From the NCBI RefSeq assembly GCF_019059575.1, contig NW_024881529.1:310001-374000 (forward strand): a stretch of 64,000 bases of DNA, in the 5' to 3' direction. Shown here one piece after another: positions 47,605 to 59,115 of this stretch. This DNA is from Amphibalanus amphitrite. Taxonomy: Eukaryota > Arthropoda > Thecostraca > Balanomorpha > Balanidae. A model generated the notes under the pieces. The model made no database searches and was not told where the DNA came from. It saw only the letters and a program-made list of their open reading frames with translations. The position numbers and the translations under genes were made by a program. The first letter of the stretch is position 1. Each line of letters opens with the position of its first letter.

Positions 47605-48794
47605 CCCGGCCGGGCCCGGGGGTAATCCCAACCACCGCAGCCCGGGGGGAGCGTTTTTCGCCCCCCCCCCCCTGTCTAACTCCGTAAATGAGGGAGCTAC
47701 AGAAACACAAGCGATACCAAACGAAAGGTCCTTACGAGACAATGCTAAGGCACCTAAAATTTTTGACCTCAGGTCAATTTTTAAGGTCAGAGGTCAAGAT
47801 TAAAGGCAAAAACCGGCACATGTGTAGCGATCTCAAAGGAAGCCTTCTAGAGGACGGCAGGATGCATCAAACCGGCAAAATTGGGTGTCAAACAAAAGAA
47901 GAGAATCTGAGTATTCCGAAAATGTGCTCAAAATTAAAGGTCAAGGTCAAGGTCACGCCCAAAATTGACCTCAAACTTTGCACTTTTTCGTACATCTTGC
48001 GTGCTAACTTCCAAAATGTTTTGAAATGTTTTGAGGCTTATCAGTTCCCTATTTGAGGTTCATCTTATGATACAAGGCTGCTCAAAGGTCAAGGTCACAG
48101 AAGAGTATCCTTGCTAGAGGCTATTTCACTGATTCAAGTTAGTAATAATAAATAAGACAATTTTGCCATCCGGAAGCTCTAAATGAAGGCTTAGAGGAAA
48201 ATAGATATCAGATTCGTGATCAGTGGGTGCAAATTCATCTTCAACGAACTTTCATGTGTCAAGGTCAACCAAAGGTCATTCGAGGTCACATGAGGTCAAC
48301 ATAAAACTTGACCTTTTCCAAACAAAATATATATATATATATCATTCGACGCGGCTTGACGAGGCAAATGTGATGGTACCACTGCCGTAGCTCTATGGCC
48401 ATTTTTGTCGAAGTTATTTGCGAAAAACTAAAACCACATTTCGGGGTCGTGGACCTGACCTCTGACCTCAGGTCACCCAAACTATTTTTCGATTTTTCTC
48501 TAGGTCAAACGCTACACAGCCGTGCTCGTAATTTGTCTTTATCTCTAAAACTCTATTTTTAGCAGCTATTTGAAGTTCGCGTCTGTGACGTCGAAGTTTG
48601 CCGTGCAGGGGTCTAGAAAAATGGACCTTGTGACGTCATCAAGGGGGCTAGGTCCAAATTTTTACTTCGGAAGATGTCAAATTGATGGGAGAAAAGGTAC
48701 TGAAAGTTTTGCTTTCCTATCCCTGGGCGTTCGGGAGCTATCGCAAATATTCGCCAGGGGGAGGGGGCGAAAAACGCCCCCGGGCCCGCGAGGG
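47605..48794 (+). mobile_element. TTAA-family element F (1190 bp) with ATAA duplication
   Basis: ATAA, not TTAA, stands at both ends (47601-47604 and 48795-48798). The left two-step end is CCCGGCCGGGCCCGGGGG, spacer, then CAGCCCGGGGGG with core GCGTTTTTCGC. The right end, on the other strand, is CCCTCGCGGGCCCGGGGGC with the same core. The interior includes AAGGTCAAGGTCAAGGTCAC, GAGGTCACATGAGGTCAAC and ATCATTCGACGCGGCTTGAC after an (AT)n run. A 122-codon frame at its left simply reads through half-sites. No transposase. Confidence 0.8.
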
Positions 48795-49276
48795 ATAATG
48801 GTAAAGTGATTAATGTTTCTTACGTTACAGATGGTTACTATACTAATTTACTCTTATTACGAGCGGGTGCGAAGACAGTCATTGTCTGATTAATCGAAAC
48901 ATCTGAACATGACAGGCCAACCAATGGTGCGTGGTAAACGTCAATCGCGGCTGGACGATTTTTCGCCATTTTGCTCATTGTGGTCATTGCACATATTGGA
49001 TTGTGCTCAAAGTTGATATATCGTTAGAAGCGTTTAGAAACGTGACCCACACATGTCAGTACTCAGTTGCAATCTCACTTTGAACTTATGCGCGTGCAAC
49101 AGCTGCTCCAGAATGGCTGGATACTTGGATGGATTGGGGCTTAGAGTCAAAAACCAGCTTAATTGATTAATGATTTAAATAAGACAGTAGGAGTCTCACC
49201 GTAGGCATGCACGAACACAGGGTTCACTTTTTCATGCGATGCTCATCGCCCAAAATTCATCTTGTCATTGAATTAA

Positions 49277-49765
49277 AGGGACCCTCCCACCTTAACATTA
49301 GATTTGAGTTGAGATAGGCAAAATGGGGTCCCTGGCTCACAATTACCGGTTTCGGCACTCACAAAATCGAGAAATGCCTTAAATCGGAAATATTGAATTT
49401 CAAAATTGCAGCATTTTGCTTCAGAGGGGCTAATGCATAGGAATACCCCTCTGAATGTGTGACGTCAGCGCAGATATCTAACGACTTTTAAATGTTTTGA
49501 CTAAAACGTTTTGTAGCACGCGGTGGTATATGCTGCTTTGCGCGCAACAAGTGCCGCACTTTCAGCTGCCAAACTATTGCTTCCAAATAAAGTCGCCAGG
49601 AACAGCGGAGATCCCAAAAGTAAACAAAAGTAAAAGTCTATTATCTTGAAAACCGGTGAATATTTTTCGGTGAAATTTGGTAGATATTCGTTTTCGCTCT
49701 TTCTGAACCGAGCGACATCACTTTCATGCCAATTCATACACTTTTTTGAAGGTGGGAGGGTCTCT
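49277..49765. mobile_element. TTAA MITE (489 bp), ends AGGGACCCTCCCACC
   Basis: TTAA (49273-49276) precedes AGGGACCCTCCCACCTT; the right end AAGGTGGGAGGGTCTCT is followed by TTAA. The terminal repeats match at 16 of 17 positions. The interior has no gene. It resembles the MITE at 3.25 kb in target and end layout. Confidence 0.7.
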
Positions 49766-49803
49766 TTAATTAAAACCTAATGCTGACTGAACATGGTACC
49801 GAT

Positions 49804-50120
49804 CTATAACCATTGTGCAGTCCTGCGATGCAACTTGCTGTCGTGTGTCCCGCTGATGACACTACCGGTTCTGTCGTAGGATTCGGGGTTTCCGTCTTTC
49901 CTGTGAGGCCGGCCGCCGGGGAACAATGCCGACTCGGCCTGGGCCGGAAACTCCGAGGTAACTAGCTCTCGATGGCGCAGGAAGCCAACGTGCGATCCTA
50001 TCAGTGCACAATCGTGCAGGCTGGCCGGCCGATGATCCTGCAGTTGCGGACACATGTTCCGCGAGCATCTGTCGTCAGCCAGTCTCTGCACACTTGTGGC
50101 TGCAAGATCCCGAATTTTCG
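49804..50120 (-). CDS. Possible terminal host exon, function unknown
   Basis: On the minus strand a pyrimidine-rich tract ending CGTTTTGCAG gives a good acceptor just above 50120. The frame then stays open for about 105 codons to a stop (RDLAATSVQRLADDRCSRNM...), with balanced composition rather than low complexity. No known domain was recognised, no upstream exon was found, and the frame also continues open into the presumed intron to 50211, which weakens the case. Confidence 0.22.
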
Positions 50121-50211
50121 CTGCAAAACGAAAAAGTAGGGGAAGACCAAGTTCCATCAGCCATTGGGAAGACCGTCTGGAACTGTGAGTGACCGGTGAT
50201 GCGGCAAGCAC

Positions 50212-52052
50212 GTCAATACCTATATCAGGACTACATAGTTCTATACGGAGTGCTGCAGTAAGAGCCTCTGTTTTTCGTTATTTTGTTCCGCCTGATGGAC
50301 TGTTGCTGTTAAGCCTGGGAACGCCACATCCAAGGCATTCTCAACGGGACTCCCTGAGGGCATTTGAGCGAATAAAGTTGTGGGCAATTAACAAGCCTGG
50401 GGCCTGGGGTAGTGGGTACTTAACTTAAGGAATTATATGATACAAAACATAGATCTTTGAAGTGCTTTGGGTAGGTGCTAAGTCACCCCGACCAACCACA
50501 ATTATCTGCCCTCAAAATAACATCAAAACGCTCGTGCATAAAATAATGGTACACTACGATCAATGCGAGGCGAGGCTGCAATTGACAACAATGATGTCAC
50601 GCTGACAATTATGATGTTACGCTGGCAATTATGCTGTTCCTGAAACAACATTTAAGTGAAGATCATTATCATTAGGAGTATTTAAACCGTTGAATTTCCT
50701 TATTGTCGGTTTGACTGGCGTGCCGTGCCACCACCGTATAGTCCAGTGATAAGGGAAGCGACTTTAATTCAACATCGCCATAAACATAGGAGCTGTGAGG
50801 AGTCATATCAGTGCAAATCATCACCGACCGACACACCCGATTCACAAGAGATTAGAATTACGGTTATAAGATTCCCACACAAAACCGGGCTGCTGCGGCA
50901 TTTTTTCTGCATTTTTTTCTTCTTATTATCAATCAAACGGTTCTAACGACTGGGGCAGCCTGTCATTTTCTGCACTCTTTGTTGTCGCTGGCACTGTGCT
51001 GTGACTGTGAGGTCCAATATAATCGGACGCTGTTGAAACATACCGCAAAATATATTTTTTATTAACTCCAGATTTCGTTTCCTTGTACATTTGTTTTTTT
51101 TTCATGGAAGCTCCCCCATTAGGTGGTCTTTGGGGAGAGATGCCTGGCCCATCTCTCATTTTTCACCAACGGTTTATAGCATAGGTATCTGGCTATGACT
51201 GGCTATAATAAGCAGGCCTGAAGAGAGAAATTACACAGGCTGCTCGGAAAATTGAACAGTATTTTTCGACTGTCTAGTAAGACGCTATTCATTTCTTTTC
51301 GCATTCCCTTCTATTGTTGTTCTTCTTCGTAATTCAGTTAGCGTTCATTCTAGTGAGTTTCGAGCCGCAGGCTCAAATAAGTTAGCGTTGTTTCTGCTGA
51401 TGAACTTGATACCTCTACTATCCAGCACAGTGCAGCAAATTAGTTGTTGCATAACCGTACAGTGTCGGTTGCGGGGTTTTTGTAAAAACGAATTACTTTG
51501 CTTAGAATGAAACTTGGAAAGAAGAAGACTAGAGTCAATGCCAACTCTTATCACCGGAAGTTTATATTTATCTGTTCTGACTACTGATCTCAGGCTGCTT
51601 TTGTCAAACTGTCAGGGAACTCAGATTTGTTTTTCAATAGCAAAACACAATTCTAATGAATAGTGTTTTAACTATTGACGACAAACCTTCGGTTATCTGC
51701 TGCAAGCCTTCTATAATCAATAATACAGCAGCCAGCCATGTCACCTGCTGCTTTTTATGTCTGTTGACTCATTTTTGTTGGCAACATTGAACATCGACAC
51801 CTTTGTCCTGTTTTGGTTCTTATCGGCTCGTTTTGCTCTGTTGTAGATAAACCATTCCTAAATCCTATTAATACTTTCCTAACCGTTTCACAAAAGGAAT
51901 TTTGCTTGGCATATAGTATATGTACTTACCTACACCGAATTCATCATTTGAAAAGTCACCATTTGAACTCAACCAAGTTAACGAATTATAGTACCTAGTT
52001 GATCGGTAGCTAGTAAATCGCCCTAAGGTCCTCACTACATAACTGTGCACAT
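50212..52052. other. Gene-free interval
   Basis: AT-rich DNA with short frames only. A short repeat, CAATTATGATG / CAATTATGCTG, occurs near 50600. No domain, RNA gene or transposon recognised. Confidence 0.45.
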
Positions 52053-52056
52053 TTAA

Positions 52057-53044
52057 CCCTCGCCGGACCTATTGGTTTTCTACATACGCGCCGGCCGAGG
52101 GGGGCGGGTACAACCTCCCCCCCCCTCGCCGTTTCGCCCCTGGTGGAGCTAGCGCGTCGCGGAAAGAACGAGCGTGTACGCAGTTACGAGACGCAGAGAT
52201 TGGGACACGATTTTAAGGTACTAGGTCAACCGGTGACCTCTGGGGTCAGGTCAAGTGTCCAAAGGTACGGTTCAGTTTTTTGTTTTGGCAGCATCGTGTT
52301 CGCCTCGCTCAGACGCGTCGAATGATATACTTTTGTTTGGGTCAGTTCAACTTAGGGTGTTGACCTCAGGTCACGGTCAGGTCAGCGTCCCGAGGTCACG
52401 AAGTTGGTCGAAAGAGGTCATGTCGCATATCATTCGATTCGGCAGGTTTTCCTGAGTCCATTGGTGGCTTTCCCGACTCGCTAGCTCAGTTTGATCGGGA
52501 GTTATTGACGAAAAACTAATATGACCTTGATGACGTCATAAATGACGTCCCGCAAGGTCAACATTGCAAAAGTGACGCATCTAACCTTGCAAGGAGTGCA
52601 TCAAATCACGATTCTGCGTGCTTGGGATAGTGAGAGATCGTTCCCGGCGCCAGAATAGCAGTTTTCATTTTTCCCCATGACTTATAATGGTCATATGAGG
52701 TCACGAAAATGACCTGACCTCATATGACCTTAAGGAGAAATCCGAGATTTACAAGTTGTGAGACTCATAACGGATACTAAATCCTGCAAGTTTCATTTCC
52801 CTGTGAAAGCTCATCTGGCAGTGAGGGCGTTGCGAAGTTGCGACATCTCAAGACCGGAGGTTCACTTATGACGTCATAGGTCAGTGACCTGACCTGACCT
52901 GAAAATGCGGTTGGTGTCAAAAGATTCGGCTTGAATCAAAGATCAGGTATACCAAATTCAGCTCTCTATCGCCAGCGTGTTCGGAGCTATCGCGAAAAAA
53001 ATCCTATAGGGGGGAGGGCGGCACCCCCCCTCGGCCGGCGAGGG
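52057..53044 (+). mobile_element. TTAA element G (988 bp)
   Basis: TTAA flanks (52053-52056 and 53045-53048). The left end is CCCTCGCCGGACCTATTGG, a spacer, then GCCGGCCGAGGGGGG; the right end, on the other strand, is CCCTCGCCGGCCGAGGGG. The inner left and right tags agree; the outer left has diverged. The interior shows GTGACCTCTGGGGTCAGGTC, CGTCGAATGATATAC and ATATCATTCGATTCGGC, GACCTGACCTGACCTG. No coding frame. Confidence 0.8.
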
Positions 53045-55003
53045 TTAAAGCAATGCTTGATTAAACTGGTATTAAAGCGTCCCAGTGTTGCTAGCCTCGT
53101 AGCATAATATGTTTACTTTTTACAGAAATATTGAGATAAGTGCTGTATGAAAATCGATGAGAGGCATGGCGGTATTCAGGGAACAAAGTCCAAGAATCAC
53201 ACAGATGTCCGAGCCCAAACTTAACCGCGCCATGCTGGTGACCAGAGTTTTCCGTGTCGTACGGGGGGCAACGCCCCTCCACCTGTCTAACTCGGCTCCT
53301 GGGTAGCGGTACGCGGTAAGCGACATCGAAACAGCGACGAAAATAATGACTGAAACAATTCAGCCATTGTTTAGGTCAGGTCAAAGGTCATGTCGCCAGA
53401 GGTCATCAAAAGTCAGATTTAGTTCATTTGAACAATTTTAGAAACTGCCAGTGGCTAACTCGGGAACCAATAGAGCTACAGCTCCAGCGGAAAGCGCATT
53501 TGATAGCCTTTTTACAGACCTTTGTGAGTGTTGTTCTCAGATTTGACCTCAGGTCAACGGTTTAGCCTACAGAGGGCAAAAACTCTAAAAAAATAATCGT
53601 TTTCACGAAAAATGTTTTTCGTTACTAACTTTTGACTCAAGAAAACCACGACATTACTTTTGTCAGCATCGTGTTCCTCTCGTCGAAACGCGTCGAATGA
53701 ACTATACGTTGACCTTGAAAGGTCATTTGGAAAATTTGACCTCACGTCAAGGTCATGATCTGACCGAAAAGAGTCATCTTGCATATCAATCGATCCGTAT
53801 CGTCGAGCTGAACACATCTGACGTGTTTTCACCACTCTAACACGTCTCAATCGAAAGTTATAGCCAAGAAACTGCTGTGACCGTTCATGACCTGAGATGA
53901 CCTCAGGGGCACAGAGAGTGGTCGCGGGTGCATGTTTCCGATTCTGTGTGTTATGTTAACCCGCGACCGCCTGGGGGGTCGGATCCGACCCCCCCCTCCG
54001 TTTTTCTTGAATAACTCATGAACCACTTTCGCTATCTACTTGAAACTTGGCATACCTTCTTCCCCATCAATTTCACGTCTCCTGTTCAATTTTTAAGAAA
54101 AAAAATCCAAAAATTTTTGAGATATATCGATTTTAGTGATGTAACTACATGGCGTTTTTAGTCAAGAAGTGGTTAATGTTTAAAAATTCGCCAAAAATCA
54201 GGGTTTGAAGCAAATTGCAAATTAAGGACATGAAAAGACGCAGCTTAACGAGTTCTTTAAAATGGCTATCTCGGATTTTCCATAAAATGCGTTTTTCACC
54301 CCTAAAAATTCAAAAAACTGTTTTTTTTTAAACAGCTAATAAACCCAAAATTTTGGGAATTTCCAAAAAAACGGAATATATGTTGTAGAGCTCTATTAGA
54401 ACATTCGATGCCCCAAATTTCAACTTTCTTTCTTGATTTTTGACCCCCAAATTGTAAAAAATAGCTCCAACATGCATAGGGCATGGTGACGTCATAAGCA
54501 TTTTCGTGAATTAGAGGCACTTCTGAACATCGCAGGTAAAACCAAATGGCACCACTAGATTCCTGGGACAAAGCTCGTCTAGAAAAGTGCATTTTTATGT
54601 CAAAAATAAAAAGTTGAAAAATTGACTTTTTTCTTAGCCCTCGTTTAGTTATGTATGTATAAACGATTTTTTATGCTTTCAATGCACACTTATCACCAGC
54701 ACAGTGACTTGGGGGTCACATATAACCATTACCATCGGATTCGGCGTGAAAAATAAGCCATAAAACATGTGTCGCACGTCCATGTAGCAGAAAGTGAAAA
54801 CCGTGACCTTTCGTGACCTGACCTGACCTTGACCCGTACTTAGTATGACCCCTATACGCACATGGTACAGTCCACAGCAGAAGTAATGTGGGGTTTCAGT
54901 CATGGGTATGTTCTGCTCCTGAAGCTTAGGAACGATTAGCCAGACTACAATGAAACTTTGAATGTAGCTTATATGCATCGTCACCCTTGCAGCTGCAACT
55001 TAA

Positions 55004-56214
55004 CCCGGCACCGCCTGGGCTATTTCCGTACCCACGACAGCCTGGGGGGGGAGGGTCGGATCCGACCCCCCCCCCCCTGTTATCTCGAGAACCAATGGTC
55101 GTATCGAGCCCCGCGAGGCGGCGTTCGAAAGGTCTCTACGAGACCTTCCCAAATCACTCTTAAGATTTTAAGATTGAGGTCAACTTTCGGGTCAAGGTCA
55201 GGTCAAAGGTCAAATTCAGGGGTTTTGCATGAATCGGCTTACGGACAGCGGAATCGATAGCTGCTGCTCGAAACTCACCAAAAATGACCTCAAAGGCCTA
55301 GTGAAGGTACCATGTGCGTATAGGGGTCATACTAAGTACAGGTCAAGGTCAGGTCAGGTCACGAAAGGTCACGGTTTTCACTTTCTGCTACGTGGGCGTG
55401 CGACACATGTTCTATGGCTTATTTTTCACGCCGAATCCGATGGTAATGGTTATATGTGACCCCAAGTCACTGTGCTGGTGATAAGTGTGCATTGAAAGCA
55501 TAAAAAATCGTAAATACTATACATAACTAAACGAGGGCTAAGAAAAAAAGTCAATTTTTCAACTTTTTATTTTTGACATAAAAATGCACTTTTCTAGACG
55601 AGCTTTGTCCCAGGAATCTAGTGGTGCCATTTGTTTTCACATGCGATGTTCAGAAGTGCCTCTAATTCACGAAAATGCTTATGACGTCACCATGCCCTAT
55701 GCTTGTTGGAGCTATTTTTTACAATTTGGGGGTCAAAAATCAAGATAGAAAGTTGAATTTTGGGGCATCTAATGTTCTAATAGAGCTCTACAACATATAT
55801 TCCGGTTTTTTGGAAATTCCCAAAATTTTGGATTTTATTAGCTGTTTTCCAAAAAATATAGTTTTTTGAATTTTTAGGGGTGAAAAACGCATTTTATGGA
55901 AAATCCGAGCTAGCCATTTTAAAGAACTCGTTGAGCTGCGTCTTTTGCAATTTGCTTCAAACCGTGATTTTTGGCGATTTTTTAAACTTTTACCACTTTT
56001 TGACCAAAAACGCCATGTAGTTACATCACTAAAATCGATATACCTATCTAAAAAAAAATTGGAATTTTTTTCTTAAAAATTGCACAGGAGACGTCAAATT
56101 GATGGGGGAGAAGGTATGCCAAGTTTCAAGTAGATAGCGAGAGGGGTTCATGAGTTATTCAAGATAAACGGAGGGGGGGGTCGGATCCGACCCCCCCCCC
56201 CAGGCGGTCGCGGG
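55004..56214 (+). mobile_element. TTAA element Y (1211 bp), inside M
   Basis: TTAA flanks (55000-55003 and 56215-56218). The left two-step end is CCCGGCACCGCCTGGGC, spacer TATTTCCGTACCC, then CAGCCTGGGG; the right end, on the other strand, is CCCGCGACCGCCTGGGG. Both inner hairpins have the core TCGGATCCGA. The interior begins ATCTCGAGAACCAATGG, as in D, and holds GGTCAAGGTCAGGTCAGGTC. It is uninterrupted and looks young; paired with X it creates a large apparent inverted repeat. Confidence 0.85.
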
Positions 56215-56254
56215 TTAAGCTATTGACATCTTCTTTTCGATCACTCCGCTTTAA

Positions 56255-57431
56255 CCTTCGCCCCAGTGGGGGGGGGGGGCATAAGTTACCACCCTGTCGC
56301 GTTTTTTTCGTAAAAATAAAAAACCGCGGCGCGTAGCGCCGCGCCGCTTGGGGTAGCTTTTGGTACACCAATTTTGGACAATGTGTGAAATTTTTGACCC
56401 CAGGTCATGTCAGGTCAGGTCACTAGGTCAAGTTAACTGACCAAGCCTAAAAAAGTTTGCAATCATGTCCAGCCTGCAGTGTTTGTCAGAGAGGTTTCAA
56501 ACTTGGTGGATTACATGATGTTATGGGTGCCTACAATTTGTATATCTCGGATTTTTTATATGCGTGACCTAAGGTCGGGTCAGTGGCGTGACCTTTTCAT
56601 TATAAGTCAATGGAGAAAAACGAAAATGCCTCTAGATCCGTGTGTACGCATAGGAACAGTCCAAATATTTCAGGATAACAATGATTTGGACCACCCGTGA
56701 CGACCAAGGTGTCTTTTTTGCTGATAGCCTCTTGAAAGGTCATCCGAGGTCATTTGAAACTACAAACAGTTTTTTGCCAATAACTCTCGATTGGAAAGAG
56801 ATAGAACGCTGGGATTGGCCGCATTGTGTTTGTCTTGCCGAGACGAATCGACTGATATGCAACATGACCTTTTCCGATCAGGTCATGACCTTGACCTGAG
56901 GTCAAATTTTGAAGTTGACCTTTCAAGGTCAAATTATAGTTCATTCGACGCGTCTCGGCGAGAGAAACACGATTCTGGCATTAGAAATGACCTAGTTTTT
57001 TTTAGTCAAAAGTTATTGTCGAAAAACACTTTTCTTAAAAACAGCTATTTTTTGGAGTTTTTGCCCTCTGGAGGCTAAACCGTTGACCTGAGGTCATTTT
57101 TGATGATGACCTTATTAAAAGAAGAGTTCAAAAGCTATCGATTACTTTTCCCAGCGTTTTTCTAGCTATCATAGTTCCTGAGATAATGGCATGTTTTCTG
57201 AAAAATATAATGACAATTCGCAAATTTTGACCTTTGATGACCTCTGGTGACCCCAATATTGCTCTAAGATGAAAAATGACCCGAAATACTTTCAAACGTA
57301 CGCATCAAGAGCTATCGACTGCTTTTCACCGCGTCTTTCTAGCCCTCTTAGTTTTTGAGTTAGAGGTGGGTGGTAACATATGCCCCCCCTCACTAGGGCG
57401 AAGTTGGCGGAGACCGCCACTGGGGCGCGGG
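56255..57431 (-). mobile_element. TTAA element K (1177 bp), inside M next to Y
   Basis: TTAA flanks (56251-56254 and 57432-57435). The left end is CCTTCGCCCCAGTGGGG, followed by a TCGCG...GCGCGTAGCGCCGCG block as in E. The right end, on the other strand, is CCCGCGCCCCAGTGGCGG, spacer TCTCCGCCAACTTCG, then CCCTAGTGAGGGG. The interior has paired CATTCGACGCGTC and ACGAATCGACTGATATGC blocks and many half-sites. No coding frame. Confidence 0.8.
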
Positions 57432-58189
57432 TTAAACAATCGCCAGTCAAAGCTAGCTGTTGAGATTGGTAAAACCCTACATTACTTTAGCGGTGGGCTG
57501 TACCTTCACTAGGCCTTTGAGATCATTTTTGGTGAGTTTCGAGCAGCAGCTATCGATTCCGCAGTGTCCGTAAGCCGATTCATGCAAAACCCCTGAATTT
57601 GACCTTTGACCTGACCTTGACCCGAAAGTTGACCTAAATCTTAAAATCTTAAGAGTGCTTTGGGAAGGTCTCCTAGAGACCTTTCGAACGCCGACTTGCG
57701 GGGCTCGATACGACCATTGGTTCTCGAGATAACAGGGGGGCGGATCCGACCCCCCCCCCCCCCAGGCTGTCGTGGGTACGGAAATAGCCCAGGTGGTGCC
57801 GGGTTAACCTATGATCCGATGGTGGAGAGGGTTTTGAACGACACTCGTCCAAAAGACGCGCATTTCAATTTTCTCCTATTGACTGATAATTGAAAGGTCG
57901 CAAAATTGACCTGAGCTTAGGTCACAGATATAAAAAATCCGAGATGTACATTTTATACATACTGCTAATCTTATTCTTTTTAATCGCTAAGAGTTCTAAA
58001 GTGATCATTCAGTCGATGTAGCTATCAATGCGATCAGTCGGTGTAACCTTTGAATTTTTTTTAGGTAAGGTCACTTGACGTGATCTGGTGACCTGATTTG
58101 TACGACCCGGGTCTAAAATTGTACATGTTAGGAAAAGATTATGAACAGGTGTACCAAAACAGCGGCGTTGCGCGCCGTCGTTTTTTTAG

Positions 58190-59115
58190 CCCTCGCCCTG
58201 GCAGGGCATTTTTCATAACACGGCCTGACAGGGGAGGTCTCGCGATTGGCTCCTATGGCACCTAGAAACACCAAATTTGGTGGGTAGGTGGGCCCCCTGG
58301 AGTTCTCGCCCCTGTGCAAATTTGGTTGCTCTAGGTCAATATTTAGGGGGGTTTTGGGGATATAAGTGTAAAAATTTCGCTAAAAACAGCGTCGAATGAT
58401 GTACTTTTAAGCTTGCTTAAGTGTACTTAAATTTTTTTCTTAAATTTTAAGTAAACTTTAAATAATTAATTAAGTTCTGTTAACCAAATTGCATCATATC
58501 GCATATCATTCGATTTGGCTGATCACCAGGAACACAATGATACCATTTGTTAAGCTCTAGCGTCATTATGTGCCAAGTTATTGGCAAAAACGTCATTTGA
58601 CCTCAGTTGACCTTATTTGACCTGACCCATGGATAAGTACACCAAACAAAGAAGCACCAAGTGACCTGCTGTTAAGTACTGTGGTTTCAAAGCACAAAAG
58701 TGATAGAACGAAGCGGATATCTCCAGTATTTTCCGAATTTAGTATTTTCCCATAGGCTTAACATTACGACGTAATGACCTCTAACTGACCTCAGGTCAGC
58801 GACCTCAAAAAACCCGAAGTATATGTTATACAACTCGGTGAACTCAGCACATCCTGAAAGTTTGAAGAAAATCAGTCCAAAACTGTGAGTTGGACAGGTG
58901 CAAAAAAAGAAAAATGAAATTTGACCATGACCTTGTACCGGTTTTTCTGACCTGGTGACCTGACCCAAGGTCACCCGGACCTGAAATTTTCAGGTCATAT
59001 GTAAAAAGGTTACCACATAGGCTGTGCCAAATTTGGCGGCGCTGCGCGGCGCCGTTTTACGCTATCTTCGAAAATCCTTAAGGGGGGTCGCATCAACCCC
59101 CTGCCAGGGCGAGGG
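58190..59115 (+). mobile_element. TTAA-family element L (926 bp) with TTAG duplication, inside H
   Basis: TTAG stands at both ends (58186-58189 and 59116-59119). The left two-step end is CCCTCGCCCTGGCAGGGC, spacer ATTTTTCATAACACGG, then CCTGACAGGGG; the right end, on the other strand, is CCCTCGCCCTGGCAGGGGG. It splits H just before H's own right end. The interior holds AGCGTCGAATGATGTAC, CATATCATTCGATTTGG, TTGACCTTATTTGACCTGAC and GGCGGCGCTGCGCGGCGCC. No coding frame. Confidence 0.85.

Larger units (their letters stand above)
54868..57500. mobile_element. MITE M (about 237 bp of own sequence), TA target, split by Y and K
   Basis: TA (54866-54867) precedes CAGTCCACAGCAGAAGTAAT, and the right end, on the other strand, is CAGCCCACCGCTAAAGTAAT followed by TA (57501-57502). 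TA duplication with ends starting CAG suggests a Tc1/mariner-type MITE. The matching place in Y reads CATGTGC..GGTACC without the insert, so Y shows the empty site. M contains two TTAA sites, now occupied by Y and K. Confidence 0.75.
53960..57803 (-). mobile_element. TTAA element X, inserted in H and itself interrupted
   Basis: TTAA flanks (53956-53959 and 57804-57807). The left end is CCCGCGACCGCCTGGGG with the palindromic core GGGTCGGATCCGACCC. The right end, on the other strand, is CCCGGCACCACCTGGGC, spacer, then CAGCCTGGGG. X is a near copy of Y in the opposite orientation. Its own parts (53960-54867 and 57501-57803) total about 1.21 kb, matching Y's 1211 bp. It is interrupted by the small MITE M. 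Confidence 0.8.

Noticed and set aside
47688-48056. 122-codon + strand frame inside element F
   Set aside because: It reads through half-site repeats (KVKVKVT from GGTCAAGGTCAAGG) and has no transposase or other domain.
49804-50211. Full single-exon gene on the minus strand
   Set aside because: No family match and no good start; kept only as a low-confidence possible exon.
53960-56214. A single 2.25-kb hairpin transposon with 0.9-kb arms
   Set aside because: TTAA copies at 55000-55003 and 56215-56218, and the match of 57501-57803 to Y's left end, show two elements (X and Y) in opposite orientation instead.
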